28,576 nucleotides of DNA from DATFGK01 sp046712825 (GTDB lineage: Bacteria; Actinomycetota; AC-67): the NCBI GenBank assembly GCA_046712825.1, contig JBKKCR010000119.1, positions 1 through 28,576 on the forward strand. The letters run 5' to 3'. The notes under the pieces were generated by a model that searched no databases, had not been told where the DNA came from, and worked only from the letters and a program-made list of their open reading frames with translations. Both the position numbers and the translations under genes were made by a program. Below, one piece after another: positions 7,059 to 14,324 of this stretch (position 1 is its first letter; every line of letters starts with the position of its first letter).

Positions 7059-8245
7059 TGCCTGAAGAGCCGCGTACCGTCAAGGATCTGCTCGCCGAGG
7101 CGAAGGACGTCTCGGAGCTCATGGTCGACCTGGCGTACGCCGCCGTCTTCTTCGGCGACGACCGGATCGCCCAAGAGGTCCTGGAGCTCGAGAACAAGAT
7201 GGGCATGATCATCGACCGGCTCCGGCAGATCGCGATCCTCGCCGCCCGATCGCCCGAAGATGCCGAAGCGATGTCGGGCGTCCTGGGGCTCGCCAGCACC
7301 ATCGAGAAGATCGGCGATGCGGCGGAGGACATCGCGCGTGTTGTCCTGAAGGATCTCGGCGTCCCCAGCCAGCTGCGCGACGACCTCCGCCACGCCGAGG
7401 AAGTACTCGCGCGTGTGCGGCTCCGGGACGAGAACCTGATCGAAGGCAAGACCCTCGAGGAGCTCGCGCTCCCGACCGAGACCGGCATGTGGATCATCGC
7501 GATCCGGCGCGACGTCCAATGGATCTTCGCTCCGGAAGGCGATGAGGTGCTGGCCGGCGGCGACGTCCTGTTCCTGCAAGGACCCGAGGAGGGCGTGGAC
7601 CTCGTGCGCGAGCTCGCCGGCGCCCCGAGAAGGGACCTGCGCGAACCGGCGGAGAAGACCTTGACCGGCATCGACCGCGCCGTCGACCTTCTCGTGGAGA
7701 TGAAGAACGCATCGGAGGTCGCCGTCGGGCTCGCCTACTCCGCGGTCCTGTTCCACGACAAAGGCCTCGCCGCCGAGGTGGCTTCGCTTGAGGACGCCAC
7801 CGACGAGATGCATCACGATCTCGAGCGCTGGGTTCTGCGCGCGGTCAGCGAAGGCGCCGACGCCGATGAGCTCCGCGGCCTCCTGCATCTCGCATTCGCC
7901 GCCGAGCGGATCGCCGACGCCGCGCAAGAGATGACCCTGCTCGTCGAGCGTGAGGAAGAGCCGCATCCGATCATCGCGGAGGCGCTCGCCGAGGCAGACG
8001 AAGTGGTCGCGGAGGTCACAGTTTCCAAGAGCTCCTCTGCCGACGGCCGCAGCCTCCGGGCGTTGTCTCTTCGGACGGAGACGGGGATGGACGTCCTGGC
8101 GGTGCAGCGCGCGGGACGCTGGATCTATCGGCCCCGCGGGGCGCTGACGTTGCAGGCCGGGGACCGGGTCCTCGCGGTCGGACCCGAGGATGGCGCCTCC
8201 GAGCTCGAAGACATCTGCGCCTCGCCGGACGAGAAGGAGAAGTGA
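7058..8245 (+). CDS. Tandemly duplicated PhoU-TrkA_C (RCK_C) protein
   Basis: A 395-residue cytoplasmic protein with the order PhoU (about 8-110), TrkA_C (about 118-182), PhoU (about 205-300), TrkA_C (about 318-385). The duplication is visible directly: LALPTETGMWIIAIRR...GDVLFLQGPEEG in the first half matches LSLRTETGMDVLAVQR...GDRVLAVGPEDG in the second, and DLAYAAVFFGD matches GLAYSAVLFHD. TrkA_C/RCK_C domains bind small ligands and gate or tune ion transporters. PhoU-like helical domains accompany phosphate and potassium transport regulators. Overlap with the duplicated MgtE-type gene suggests each PhoU-TrkA_C unit pairs with one half of the transporter. There are no membrane segments or signal peptide. 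Confidence 0.87.
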   Translation: MPEEPRTVKDLLAEAKDVSELMVDLAYAAVFFGDDRIAQEVLELENKMGMIIDRLRQIAILAARSPEDAEAMSGVLGLASTIEKIGDAAEDIARVVLKDLGVPSQLRDDLRHAEEVLARVRLRDENLIEGKTLEELALPTETGMWIIAIRRDVQWIFAPEGDEVLAGGDVLFLQGPEEGVDLVRELAGAPRRDLREPAEKTLTGIDRAVDLLVEMKNASEVAVGLAYSAVLFHDKGLAAEVASLEDATDEMHHDLERWVLRAVSEGADADELRGLLHLAFAAERIADAAQEMTLLVEREEEPHPIIAEALAEADEVVAEVTVSKSSSADGRSLRALSLRTETGMDVLAVQRAGRWIYRPRGALTLQAGDRVLAVGPEDGASELEDICASPDEKEK

Positions 8246-8841
8246 TGGACGGGTCCGCGATCGCCCCACCGCATCAAGTCGCGCAAGTGCGTTGGCTCAT
8301 CGCGTCAATGCTGCTCGGCGCCGCGGGATCGCTCGTCGCGATCGCGGCCTTCGGATCGGCGCCGTACCGGGTCGGGCCGATCGTTATGGAGATGAAGATG
8401 AAGCCGTCGACCTCCGGCACGACCGAGCTCGCGGTGAACGTCGCCGGCCAGCTGAGCCCCGGCTTCACCGAGGCCAACACCCACACCGGGTTCCTGACCT
8501 TCCGCGGAACTGTGATCAGCGTCGTCGGCGAGACGTCCCGGCCGGACGCCCTTCTCGCGACCAAGGATCCGTATTCACTGGCGACGTTCATGAAGGAGGG
8601 CGGCGGGACCGCGATCCGCAAGTTCATCCTCCGGATCGGGTTGCTTACCTTGGCCGGCGGCGCAGCCGGCGGCATGGCCGTCGCCGCGATCGGGATGAGA
8701 GCACGGCGCATCCTTCAGGGGATGGTGGCAGGCGTGGTGCTCGTCGGAGCCCTGGGTGCGATCGCGTATCAGACCTACGACATCGAGGCGTTCAGGAAGG
8801 TCCAGTTCCGCACGGCCGGATCGGTCGTCCCCGGCGGCTGA
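8245..8841 (+). CDS. Small membrane protein with an extracytoplasmic domain
   Basis: A 198-residue protein. ATG 8245 is chosen because it overlaps the preceding stop as TGATG, the same join as in the preceding gene pair, with GGAG upstream; GTG 8242 is the alternative. Membrane segments lie at about 17-37, 127-149 and 155-175. The ~90 residues between the first two should be outside the cell and include GPIVMEMKMKPSTSGTTEL and EANTHTGFLTFRGTV. This layout recalls the N-terminal part of actinobacterial membrane metallophosphoesterases (THxGPL-type motif, then two helices and a Tyr-Asp-x-x-Ala-Phe segment). Here the protein ends without any phosphoesterase domain. The resemblance is from memory and tentative. 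Its position suggests it belongs with the cation transporter. Confidence 0.72.
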   Translation: MDGSAIAPPHQVAQVRWLIASMLLGAAGSLVAIAAFGSAPYRVGPIVMEMKMKPSTSGTTELAVNVAGQLSPGFTEANTHTGFLTFRGTVISVVGETSRPDALLATKDPYSLATFMKEGGGTAIRKFILRIGLLTLAGGAAGGMAVAAIGMRARRILQGMVAGVVLVGALGAIAYQTYDIEAFRKVQFRTAGSVVPGG

Positions 8842-8847
8842 CGAGCG

Positions 8848-9996
8848 CTACGAGCCCAACAGGTCCCGGGCGATCAATATCCGCTGAACCTCGCTCGTTC
8901 CCTCACCGATCTCGAGCACCTTCGAATCGCGGTAGAAGCGAGAGACCGCCGACTCGTTGATGTATCCGTAACCGCCGTGGATCTGCACGGCCTCGCGCGC
9001 GGCGGTGACGGCCGCCTCCGACGCGAATAGCTTCGCGATCGAGGCCTCTTTCTTGAACGGCATGCCCTGATCGCTCATCCAAGCGGCCCGGTAGACCGCG
9101 AGGCGCGCCAGCTCGGTCGACACGGCCATGTCGGCGAGCTTGAACTGGATCGCCTGGAAGTCGGCGATCGGCTTGCCGAATTGCTTGCGCTCTTTCGCGT
9201 ACGCGAGCGACTGCTCGAGACAGCCCTGCGCGAGCCCCACCGCGAGCGCGCCGATCGCAGCGCGGCCGCCGTCCAGGATGATGAGGAAGTTCCGGAACCC
9301 TTCTCCGCGCGTCCCAAGCAGGTTCTCCTCCGGGACGCGGCAGTCGTCGAACGCGAGCTCGCGCGTGTCGGACGCATGCCATCCGATCTTCTTGTATGCC
9401 TTGCCGATCGTGAAGCCGGGCGTTCCGACCGGCACGATGATGTTGGAGACTTCCTTCTGACCGCCGCGCTCCCCCGTCGCGGCGGTGATCGTCACGAAGA
9501 GCGACAGCGGCGTACCGACGTTGGTGATGAACGCCTTGGAGCCGTTGATCACCCACTCGCCGCCGTCGAGAACGGCCTTGGTCTGGGTGTTGCCGGAGTC
9601 CGAGCCGGCGCCGGGCTCGGTGAGCCCGAACCCGGCGATGTGCTCGCCGCGCGCGAGGGGGACGAGCCACCGTTGCTTCTGCTCCTCGCTGCCGAACAGG
9701 TAGATCGGCATGGCCCCCAAGCCGACCCCGGCCTCGAGCGTGATCGCCATCGAGGAATCGATCCGGGCGAGCTCTTCGATGGCGATGCAGAGGGTCGTGA
9801 AGTCGGCGCCGGAGCCCCCGTATTCCTCGGGGAACGGCAAGCCGAACAGGCCGAGCGCGCCCATCTGCTTGACGATGTCGACCGGAAACTCGCCCGTCTC
9901 GTCCATCTCTTGCGCGCGCGGCTCGATGACCTCTTCGGCGAACGCCCGCACGGTCTTACGGAACTCGTCCTGCTCTGCAGTGAACTGGAAATCCAT
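8848..9996 (-). CDS. Acyl-CoA dehydrogenase
   Basis: A 382-residue FAD-dependent acyl-CoA dehydrogenase of normal length. It shows GFGLTEPGAGSDSG (about 122-135), which contacts FAD and substrate, AFITNVG, and the C-terminal IHGGYGYINE and IGEGTSEVQR. Glu365 in the last motif is the expected catalytic base. It should oxidise an acyl-CoA to the 2,3-enoyl-CoA and pass electrons to ETF. The exact substrate (short, branched or ring-derived) cannot be read. It is the last gene of the seven-gene minus-strand operon, starting 12 bases after the second DUF35 gene. It ends six bases from the convergent small membrane protein gene. Confidence 0.95.
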   Translation of the reverse strand: MDFQFTAEQDEFRKTVRAFAEEVIEPRAQEMDETGEFPVDIVKQMGALGLFGLPFPEEYGGSGADFTTLCIAIEELARIDSSMAITLEAGVGLGAMPIYLFGSEEQKQRWLVPLARGEHIAGFGLTEPGAGSDSGNTQTKAVLDGGEWVINGSKAFITNVGTPLSLFVTITAATGERGGQKEVSNIIVPVGTPGFTIGKAYKKIGWHASDTRELAFDDCRVPEENLLGTRGEGFRNFLIILDGGRAAIGALAVGLAQGCLEQSLAYAKERKQFGKPIADFQAIQFKLADMAVSTELARLAVYRAAWMSDQGMPFKKEASIAKLFASEAAVTAAREAVQIHGGYGYINESAVSRFYRDSKVLEIGEGTSEVQRILIARDLLGS

Positions 9997-10008
9997 GAGT
10001 TTCCGGGG

Positions 10009-10473
10009 TCAGACGAGCCGAAAGCTTTCGATGTCGTTGATCGAGCCGGTGCGGCTCTTCTTCGGCCGAAGGACAACCTCGACCCGCGCGCCGATGCGCG
10101 GTACCCCGCGTCCCAACGAGAGGCGATGAACCATGACGGTGGTTGCTCCATCGAGCTTGACGAGTCCGACCGGCTGCGACTCGCGCACGCGCTCCCCGTG
10201 CAGGTCGACGTGCACCGCCGTGAACGACTCGAGCGTCCCGCCGGGGCCGACCGGCACCCACTCCTCAAGCGCGGCGAAGCACCGCTCGCAGAAGGCGCGC
10301 CCCGGCACGTAAGTAACCTCGCACGCCGAGCACGGCGTCGCGAGGATCTGTCCTTTGTCGCGAAGCGCGCGGAAGAACCGATCGCCGGCGATCCCGGGCG
10401 TGTACCGGTGGCGAACCGGGATCTGGCCCTCGACGATCCGGACGTGTTCGGGGTTGGTGACCTTCTCGAGCAT
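10009..10473 (-). CDS. DUF35 Zn-ribbon/OB-fold protein (second copy)
   Basis: A 154-residue protein starting at ATG 10473, which overlaps the preceding stop as TGATG. Longer frames reading further upstream are out of register with the neighbouring gene. A rubredoxin-like zinc ribbon (Cys48, Cys51, Cys62, Cys65: CSAC and CERC) is followed by an OB-fold (GTLESFTAVHVD, PVGLVKLDGATTVMVHRL). DUF35 proteins act as acyl-CoA-binding partners of thiolase-fold enzymes, for example ChsH2-DUF35 with Ltp2, or the archaeal thiolase/HMG-CoA synthase bridge. Here it is downstream of two thiolase-fold genes and a paralogous DUF35 gene, so it probably pairs with one of them. Confidence 0.88.
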   Translation of the reverse strand: MLEKVTNPEHVRIVEGQIPVRHRYTPGIAGDRFFRALRDKGQILATPCSACEVTYVPGRAFCERCFAALEEWVPVGPGGTLESFTAVHVDLHGERVRESQPVGLVKLDGATTVMVHRLSLGRGVPRIGARVEVVLRPKKSRTGSINDIESFRLV

Positions 10474-11111
10474 CAGCCCCGCCCGCCTTTCTTCGTCTTG
10501 GCCTTCGAAGGCTTCTTCGCGCCCGCTCCGGTCTTCGTTTTCGTCTTCGCTTTCGACGGCGCCTTCCGCTTGGCGTTCTTCTTCGATCCGCTCCCGATCG
10601 CCGTCCAGTACGCGATGTCGAGGATCGAGCCGGTACGCTCGGCCGGCGGCTTCCAGACCGCCTTCACCCGCATGCCGGTGTGGACGCTCTTCGGATCGAC
10701 GTCTCCGAGCTTGTGCATGATCCCGATCCCCGGCGACGCCCCGTCGAGGTCGATCACCGCGGGGATGTCCGGGTCGGTCAGCTCGCGCATGTCCCAGGTG
10801 ATGTACGCGAGTGAGAACGTGTTGACGGTGCCGGTGTCGCGCACGGTCGTCCAGGCGTCCGTCGGACGGAAGCACTGCTCGCAGAACATGCGCGGCGGAA
10901 CGAGCGTCCGGTCGCAACCATGACACACCCGGCCGAGGATCACGCCTCGCTTCAGACCCTCGAGGTAGCCCCCGATCGCGACGCCGGCGTCCCACGCATA
11001 GCGGGCCTCGACCGCGAAGTCCACGCCGATGCCGGAGCGGAACTCTTTGTCGGACAGCGACGTCGGGCCGCGGAGATCGAGCGGAGGCGTGGTGGAGCCG
11101 TCCAGCGCCAT
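10473..11111 (-). CDS. DUF35 Zn-ribbon/OB-fold protein with basic tail (first copy)
   Basis: A 212-residue protein starting at ATG 11111, again overlapping the previous stop as TGATG. The zinc-ribbon cysteines are Cys63, Cys66, Cys77 and Cys80 (CHGC, CEQC), followed by an OB-fold (VNTFSLAYITWD, IPAVIDLDG, GMRVKAVW). The last ~38 residues form a Lys/Ala/Thr/Gly tail with repeated SKAKTK-like units, unusual for DUF35 proteins and similar in style to the tail of the winged-helix protein at 387-1577. The N-terminal ~55 residues, before the ribbon, are longer than in the second copy. It likely partners with one of the thiolase-fold proteins of this operon in acyl-CoA chemistry. Confidence 0.87.
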   Translation of the reverse strand: MALDGSTTPPLDLRGPTSLSDKEFRSGIGVDFAVEARYAWDAGVAIGGYLEGLKRGVILGRVCHGCDRTLVPPRMFCEQCFRPTDAWTTVRDTGTVNTFSLAYITWDMRELTDPDIPAVIDLDGASPGIGIMHKLGDVDPKSVHTGMRVKAVWKPPAERTGSILDIAYWTAIGSGSKKNAKRKAPSKAKTKTKTGAGAKKPSKAKTKKGGRG

Positions 11112-11473
11112 CAGTCCTCCCACGTGGCGACGCGCTCGGGCGTCACCTCGATCAGCGTGTCGTTGCCGAAGGTCTCCTCGCGGTCGTACTTCGAGAGGAA
11201 TCCCTTCGCGATCTCTTCGTAGCCCGGGTCTGCTTGCGTCAGAAGCCGCGCCGGGCCGCGCACGAGCGCGCCGTCGGTGCCCTTGTAGGCCATGATCGCT
11301 GCCTTGCCGGAGCGCTGCGCGTTGCGCGCCTTCATCGAGTCCCCCTCGCACCACGAGTAGACCTTGCCGTTGCGCACGAGGACCTCGATCGGCACGACGT
11401 GCGGAGTCCCGTCGCGGCCGACGGTCGCCAGCACGCCGAGCGGCCGTTCCTCGATGAAGGCGAGCGCGTCCAC
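11111..11473 (-). CDS. Pyridoxamine 5'-phosphate oxidase-like flavin-binding protein
   Basis: A 120-residue split-barrel protein of the PNPOx-like/FDOR superfamily with a GTG start. Visible are FIEERPLGVLATVGRDGTPHVVPI (family N-terminal strand pair), GKVYSWCEGDSMKARN and VRGPARLL. Members bind FMN, F420 or haem and act as small reductases or cofactor-binding proteins; the cofactor is not decidable by eye. It starts four bases after the stop of the first thiolase-fold gene and overlaps the next DUF35 start, so it is embedded in the acyl-CoA operon. A reductive step on an enone or a flavin-linked side function is possible but is inference. Confidence 0.82.
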   Translation of the reverse strand: MDALAFIEERPLGVLATVGRDGTPHVVPIEVLVRNGKVYSWCEGDSMKARNAQRSGKAAIMAYKGTDGALVRGPARLLTQADPGYEEIAKGFLSKYDREETFGNDTLIEVTPERVATWED

Positions 11474-11477
11474 ACGC

Positions 11478-12659
11478 CTACCGCTTCCCGTTCATCTTGT
11501 TCTGCATCACGACCACCGTACCCACTTGCATCAGGTCGCCCCACGCCTGCGCGACGCCCGTCTTCGGCGAGCCGGGGACCTGCCGGGCGCCGGCCTCGCC
11601 GCGCAGCTGCCAGAACAGCTCCGCGATCTTCATCAGCCCGGCCGCCGCGATCGGGTTCCCAACCCCGAGGAGCCCGCCCGACGGGCACGACGGAAGATCG
11701 CCGTCGCGGTACAACACGCCGTCCCGCATGGCCTCCGGCGCCTTCCCCTTATCGAACAGCATCAGCCCTTCGAGGTGGTGCAGCTCCTTGTAGTCGAACG
11801 GATCGTATGGCTCGGCGAGGTTGATCTCCTTACGCGGCTCCTTGATGCCGGCCATGTCGTACGCGCGACGGGCGGCGCGCTCGACGTAGGACGGGAAGTA
11901 CAGGTCTCGGTTGGTCCAGTACGCCGTGTCGAGCTCCCAGCCGACGCCCGACACCCACACCGGCTTCGGCGTGATCCGTTTGGCAACGTCCTCCGAGGCG
12001 AGCACGAGCGCGACCGCGCCGTCGGAGATGGGCGAAACATCGAGCCGTTGAACCGGCCACGCCAGCACCTCGGAGTTGAGAACGTCTTCAACGGTGATGT
12101 TCGCGTCGCCCAGCAGCGCGGCGGGATGGTTCGCGGCGTTGCGCTTGTTCTTGACGCTGACCGCGGCGATGTCCTTCTTCTCGAGCCCGTGGACGGCCAT
12201 GTAGCGCTGCATCTCGAGCGCGAAGATCCACAGGAGGTTCGGCCCGAGCGGGCGCTCGGTGAAGTTGTCGAAGATCGTGATGAACGCGCCCTGGGGATGC
12301 GGCTGGGTCGAGGACATCTTCTCCTCGCACACGCACAGCACTATGTCTGCGAGCCCCGAGGCTACGGTGTACCAGCCTTGGATCGGCGTGAAGACGCCCG
12401 TTCCGCCGCCGACGTAGCCGCGCATGAACGGTTTCCCCCATGCCCCGGCGCCGTCCGAGAGGTACTCGCCCTTCATGTGAACGCCGTCGAACGCGTCCGG
12501 CGCCGAGCCGAGGCAGACCATGTCGACGTCCTTGAGCCCGAGCTCGCAGGAGTCGAGCGCAGCCGACGCGGCCTGCCACGAGAGCTCCTTGCCGGTCTCT
12601 TGCGCGCGGCGGACGAACTTCGTCATCCCCGCGCCGACGACCGCGACCTTCCTGCCCAT
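11478..12659 (-). CDS. Thiolase-fold protein lacking the catalytic Cys (SCP2/Ltp-like), copy 1
   Basis: A 393-residue protein with thiolase architecture: KVAVVGAGMTKF start, SDGAVALVLAS (about 212-222) and GNPIAAAG near 334. At the usual nucleophile position the sequence is GGGTGVF (84-90), with no Cys. The usual Gly-His-Pro is Gly-Asn-Pro (His to Asn), and the C-terminal Cys-Gly motif is absent. A Tyr/Asp-rich stretch, AEPYDPFDYKELHHLEG, replaces the NEAF region. Such features match lipid-transfer-protein thiolases and Ltp2-type retro-aldolases rather than true acetyltransferases. With two DUF35 genes downstream, a carbon-carbon lyase (aldol-type) role on an acyl-CoA is the best inference. 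An inactive scaffold is possible. Confidence 0.85.
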   Translation of the reverse strand: MGRKVAVVGAGMTKFVRRAQETGKELSWQAASAALDSCELGLKDVDMVCLGSAPDAFDGVHMKGEYLSDGAGAWGKPFMRGYVGGGTGVFTPIQGWYTVASGLADIVLCVCEEKMSSTQPHPQGAFITIFDNFTERPLGPNLLWIFALEMQRYMAVHGLEKKDIAAVSVKNKRNAANHPAALLGDANITVEDVLNSEVLAWPVQRLDVSPISDGAVALVLASEDVAKRITPKPVWVSGVGWELDTAYWTNRDLYFPSYVERAARRAYDMAGIKEPRKEINLAEPYDPFDYKELHHLEGLMLFDKGKAPEAMRDGVLYRDGDLPSCPSGGLLGVGNPIAAAGLMKIAELFWQLRGEAGARQVPGSPKTGVAQAWGDLMQVGTVVVMQNKMNGKR

Positions 12660-12661
12660 CC

Positions 12662-13036
12662 CTACTCCTCGCCCTGGGTGACGTCGGCGCGCTCGAACAT
12701 CTGGAGGAGGTTCCCGTCCGGATCGCGGAAGGACACGAAGCGTCCGTATCCGGGAACCTCGTTTACCTCGCCTTCGAAAGCGACCCCGCGTCCGCCGAGG
12801 GCGCGCATCTCGCCTTCGAGGTCATCGACCTCGAACACAACCGTCGCCCCGTCGGTCGGCGGCGCATGGCCTTCGTACGTTCCGTGCAGCGCGACCGTCG
12901 TGCCTCCGGCGTCGAACTCCGCCCAGTCGTCGCCACTGCGCGAGGCGAACGTCAAGCCGAGCACGTCCCGGTAGAAGGACACCGAGGTGTCCATCCCCTT
13001 CGTCCAGTAGTGCGCGTTGTAGACGCGCTTCAGCAT
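12662..13036 (-). CDS. VOC family (glyoxalase-like) protein
   Basis: A 124-residue single-chain vicinal-oxygen-chelate protein starting at ATG 13036, two bases after the preceding stop; longer frames upstream are shadows of the neighbouring thiolase-like gene. The beta-alpha-beta-beta-beta modules are visible: MLKRVYNAHYWTKGMDTSVSFYRDVLG, TVVFEVDDLEG and VSFRDPDGNLLQMFE. Candidate metal ligands are His9, His51 and Glu115. Possible activities include a glyoxalase, an epimerase or an isomerase on CoA esters. It does not look closely like methylmalonyl-CoA epimerase. It sits between the two thiolase-fold genes. Confidence 0.85.
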   Translation of the reverse strand: MLKRVYNAHYWTKGMDTSVSFYRDVLGLTFASRSGDDWAEFDAGGTTVALHGTYEGHAPPTDGATVVFEVDDLEGEMRALGGRGVAFEGEVNEVPGYGRFVSFRDPDGNLLQMFERADVTQGEE

Positions 13037-13038
13037 GG

Positions 13039-14151
13039 TCACTCCGCCTCGAAGACCGCTACCGCGCCGGTCGACGTCGGCACCCCGCGCCACGACGCCG
13101 CGATCGCCGCACACGCGTTCTTGACCTGACGCCTGCCGGCTTCGCCGCGCAACTGGATCACGCACTCCGCCGTTTGAGCCAGGCCGTTGGCTTCGAAAAG
13201 GTTCCCCCGTCCGATGCATCCACCGCCGGGGTTCACGACGACGCCTTTTCCGCCGAGCCCGAGCGCATCCAGGTGCTGCAGTTCCTTGTACGCGTACGTG
13301 TCGTTGACCTCGGCCAGTGAGATCTTTTTGCCCGGCTGCTTCATGCCCGCCATCGCATAGGCGCGGTCGGCTGCCAGCTTCAGGTACTGCGCTCGCGTCC
13401 AATCACGGCTCTCGAGCGAGGGCGCGTCCTGGGACCAACCGACGCCGGTCACCCACACCGGACGGCCGGCGAGCCGCCGGGCCGACTTCTGCGAGGCGAG
13501 GACGACGACGATGGCACCGTCCGCGCGACCTGCGATCTCTCCGCTGCGCAACGGCTCGGCGATCGGCGGGGATGCGAGCACCTGCTCGACGGTGGTCAGA
13601 GCCGGGTAGGCGGCGGAGGGGTTGTCCAGCGCGTTGCGGTGGTTCTTCACCACGACTTCGGCGACCTGTTCCTCGGTGGCGCCGCTCGACTCCATCCAGC
13701 GCCGCATCTCGAGCCCGGCCACGTAGGACGGGTGGAGATCCAGCGGCCGGTTCAGCACCGGGTCCTGCGCGAAGTCGATGATCCGGTCGAGCGAGAGCAC
13801 ATCCGAGATCTTCGAGTGGCCCTCGACGGCGACCACCTCGGCGACCCCGGAAAGGATCAGCATCACGCCGGTCGCGAGCCCGAAGAGCCCGTCGGCAGTG
13901 ATCGTGTGCATCGGCCGCTGCGCCGCCCCAACCTGGTCGGGGGTGTACTCATCGAAGATGCTCGTGCCCTCGAGGAAGTCTTCTGCGACGGAGACGAAGG
14001 AATCGATGTCGCTCCGTGGGTTCACGCCGGCGTCGGCGTAGGCGCGCTGGGCGGCCTCGAAGATGAGCTCTTTGTAGGAGATGCCGGCGGTAATCGGGGC
14101 AAAGCCAGATTGGCCAACCCCCACGACGGCGACACGCTCCGGCCCCGGCAC
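13039..14151 (-). CDS. Thiolase-fold protein lacking the catalytic Cys (SCP2/Ltp-like), copy 2
   Basis: A 370-residue protein and first gene of the operon. GTG 14151 gives the family-typical start (ERVAVVGVGQSGF within 20 residues). ATG 14208, 19 codons earlier, is possible and has a TACCCT box 13 bases upstream. At the nucleophile position it reads HTITADG (about 82-88), with no Cys. NDTYAYKELQHLDALG replaces the NEAF region, and GGGCIGRGN lacks the Gly-His-Pro His. It is clearly paralogous to the thiolase-fold protein two genes downstream (both carry VSGVGW/VTGVGW and YKELxHL), though diverged. A retro-aldolase or SCP2-like role with a DUF35 partner is inferred. Confidence 0.84.
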   Translation of the reverse strand: MPGPERVAVVGVGQSGFAPITAGISYKELIFEAAQRAYADAGVNPRSDIDSFVSVAEDFLEGTSIFDEYTPDQVGAAQRPMHTITADGLFGLATGVMLILSGVAEVVAVEGHSKISDVLSLDRIIDFAQDPVLNRPLDLHPSYVAGLEMRRWMESSGATEEQVAEVVVKNHRNALDNPSAAYPALTTVEQVLASPPIAEPLRSGEIAGRADGAIVVVLASQKSARRLAGRPVWVTGVGWSQDAPSLESRDWTRAQYLKLAADRAYAMAGMKQPGKKISLAEVNDTYAYKELQHLDALGLGGKGVVVNPGGGCIGRGNLFEANGLAQTAECVIQLRGEAGRRQVKNACAAIAASWRGVPTSTGAVAVFEAE

Positions 14152-14324
14152 GCGCGGAAACCTATCAACGCGCGAGAAGGAGCGGCAACGCGGGGCGTTT
14201 CGGACCATCGGATCGCGCGCGAGGGTAGGCCCCTGCCCGAAGGTACATATCTGGGGTCGGGTTGCAACGTACCCTCGTCCGCGGGGGTCGTTCTCGGCAG
14301 TCGATCCCCTGTCGAGGAGGAGCC

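Noticed and set aside
9181..10923. A 580-codon plus-strand open frame opposite the acyl-CoA dehydrogenase and DUF35 genes
   Set aside because: Antisense shadow with low-complexity composition; the minus-strand genes have clear family motifs and coupled starts.
11478..12659. Naming this protein acetyl-CoA acetyltransferase
   Set aside because: The nucleophilic Cys, catalytic His and second Cys are all missing, so thiolase chemistry is not supported.
12662..13036. Methylmalonyl-CoA epimerase
   Set aside because: It is a VOC protein, but I do not see the epimerase-like motifs, and it sits in the thiolase-like/DUF35 operon rather than with the mutase.
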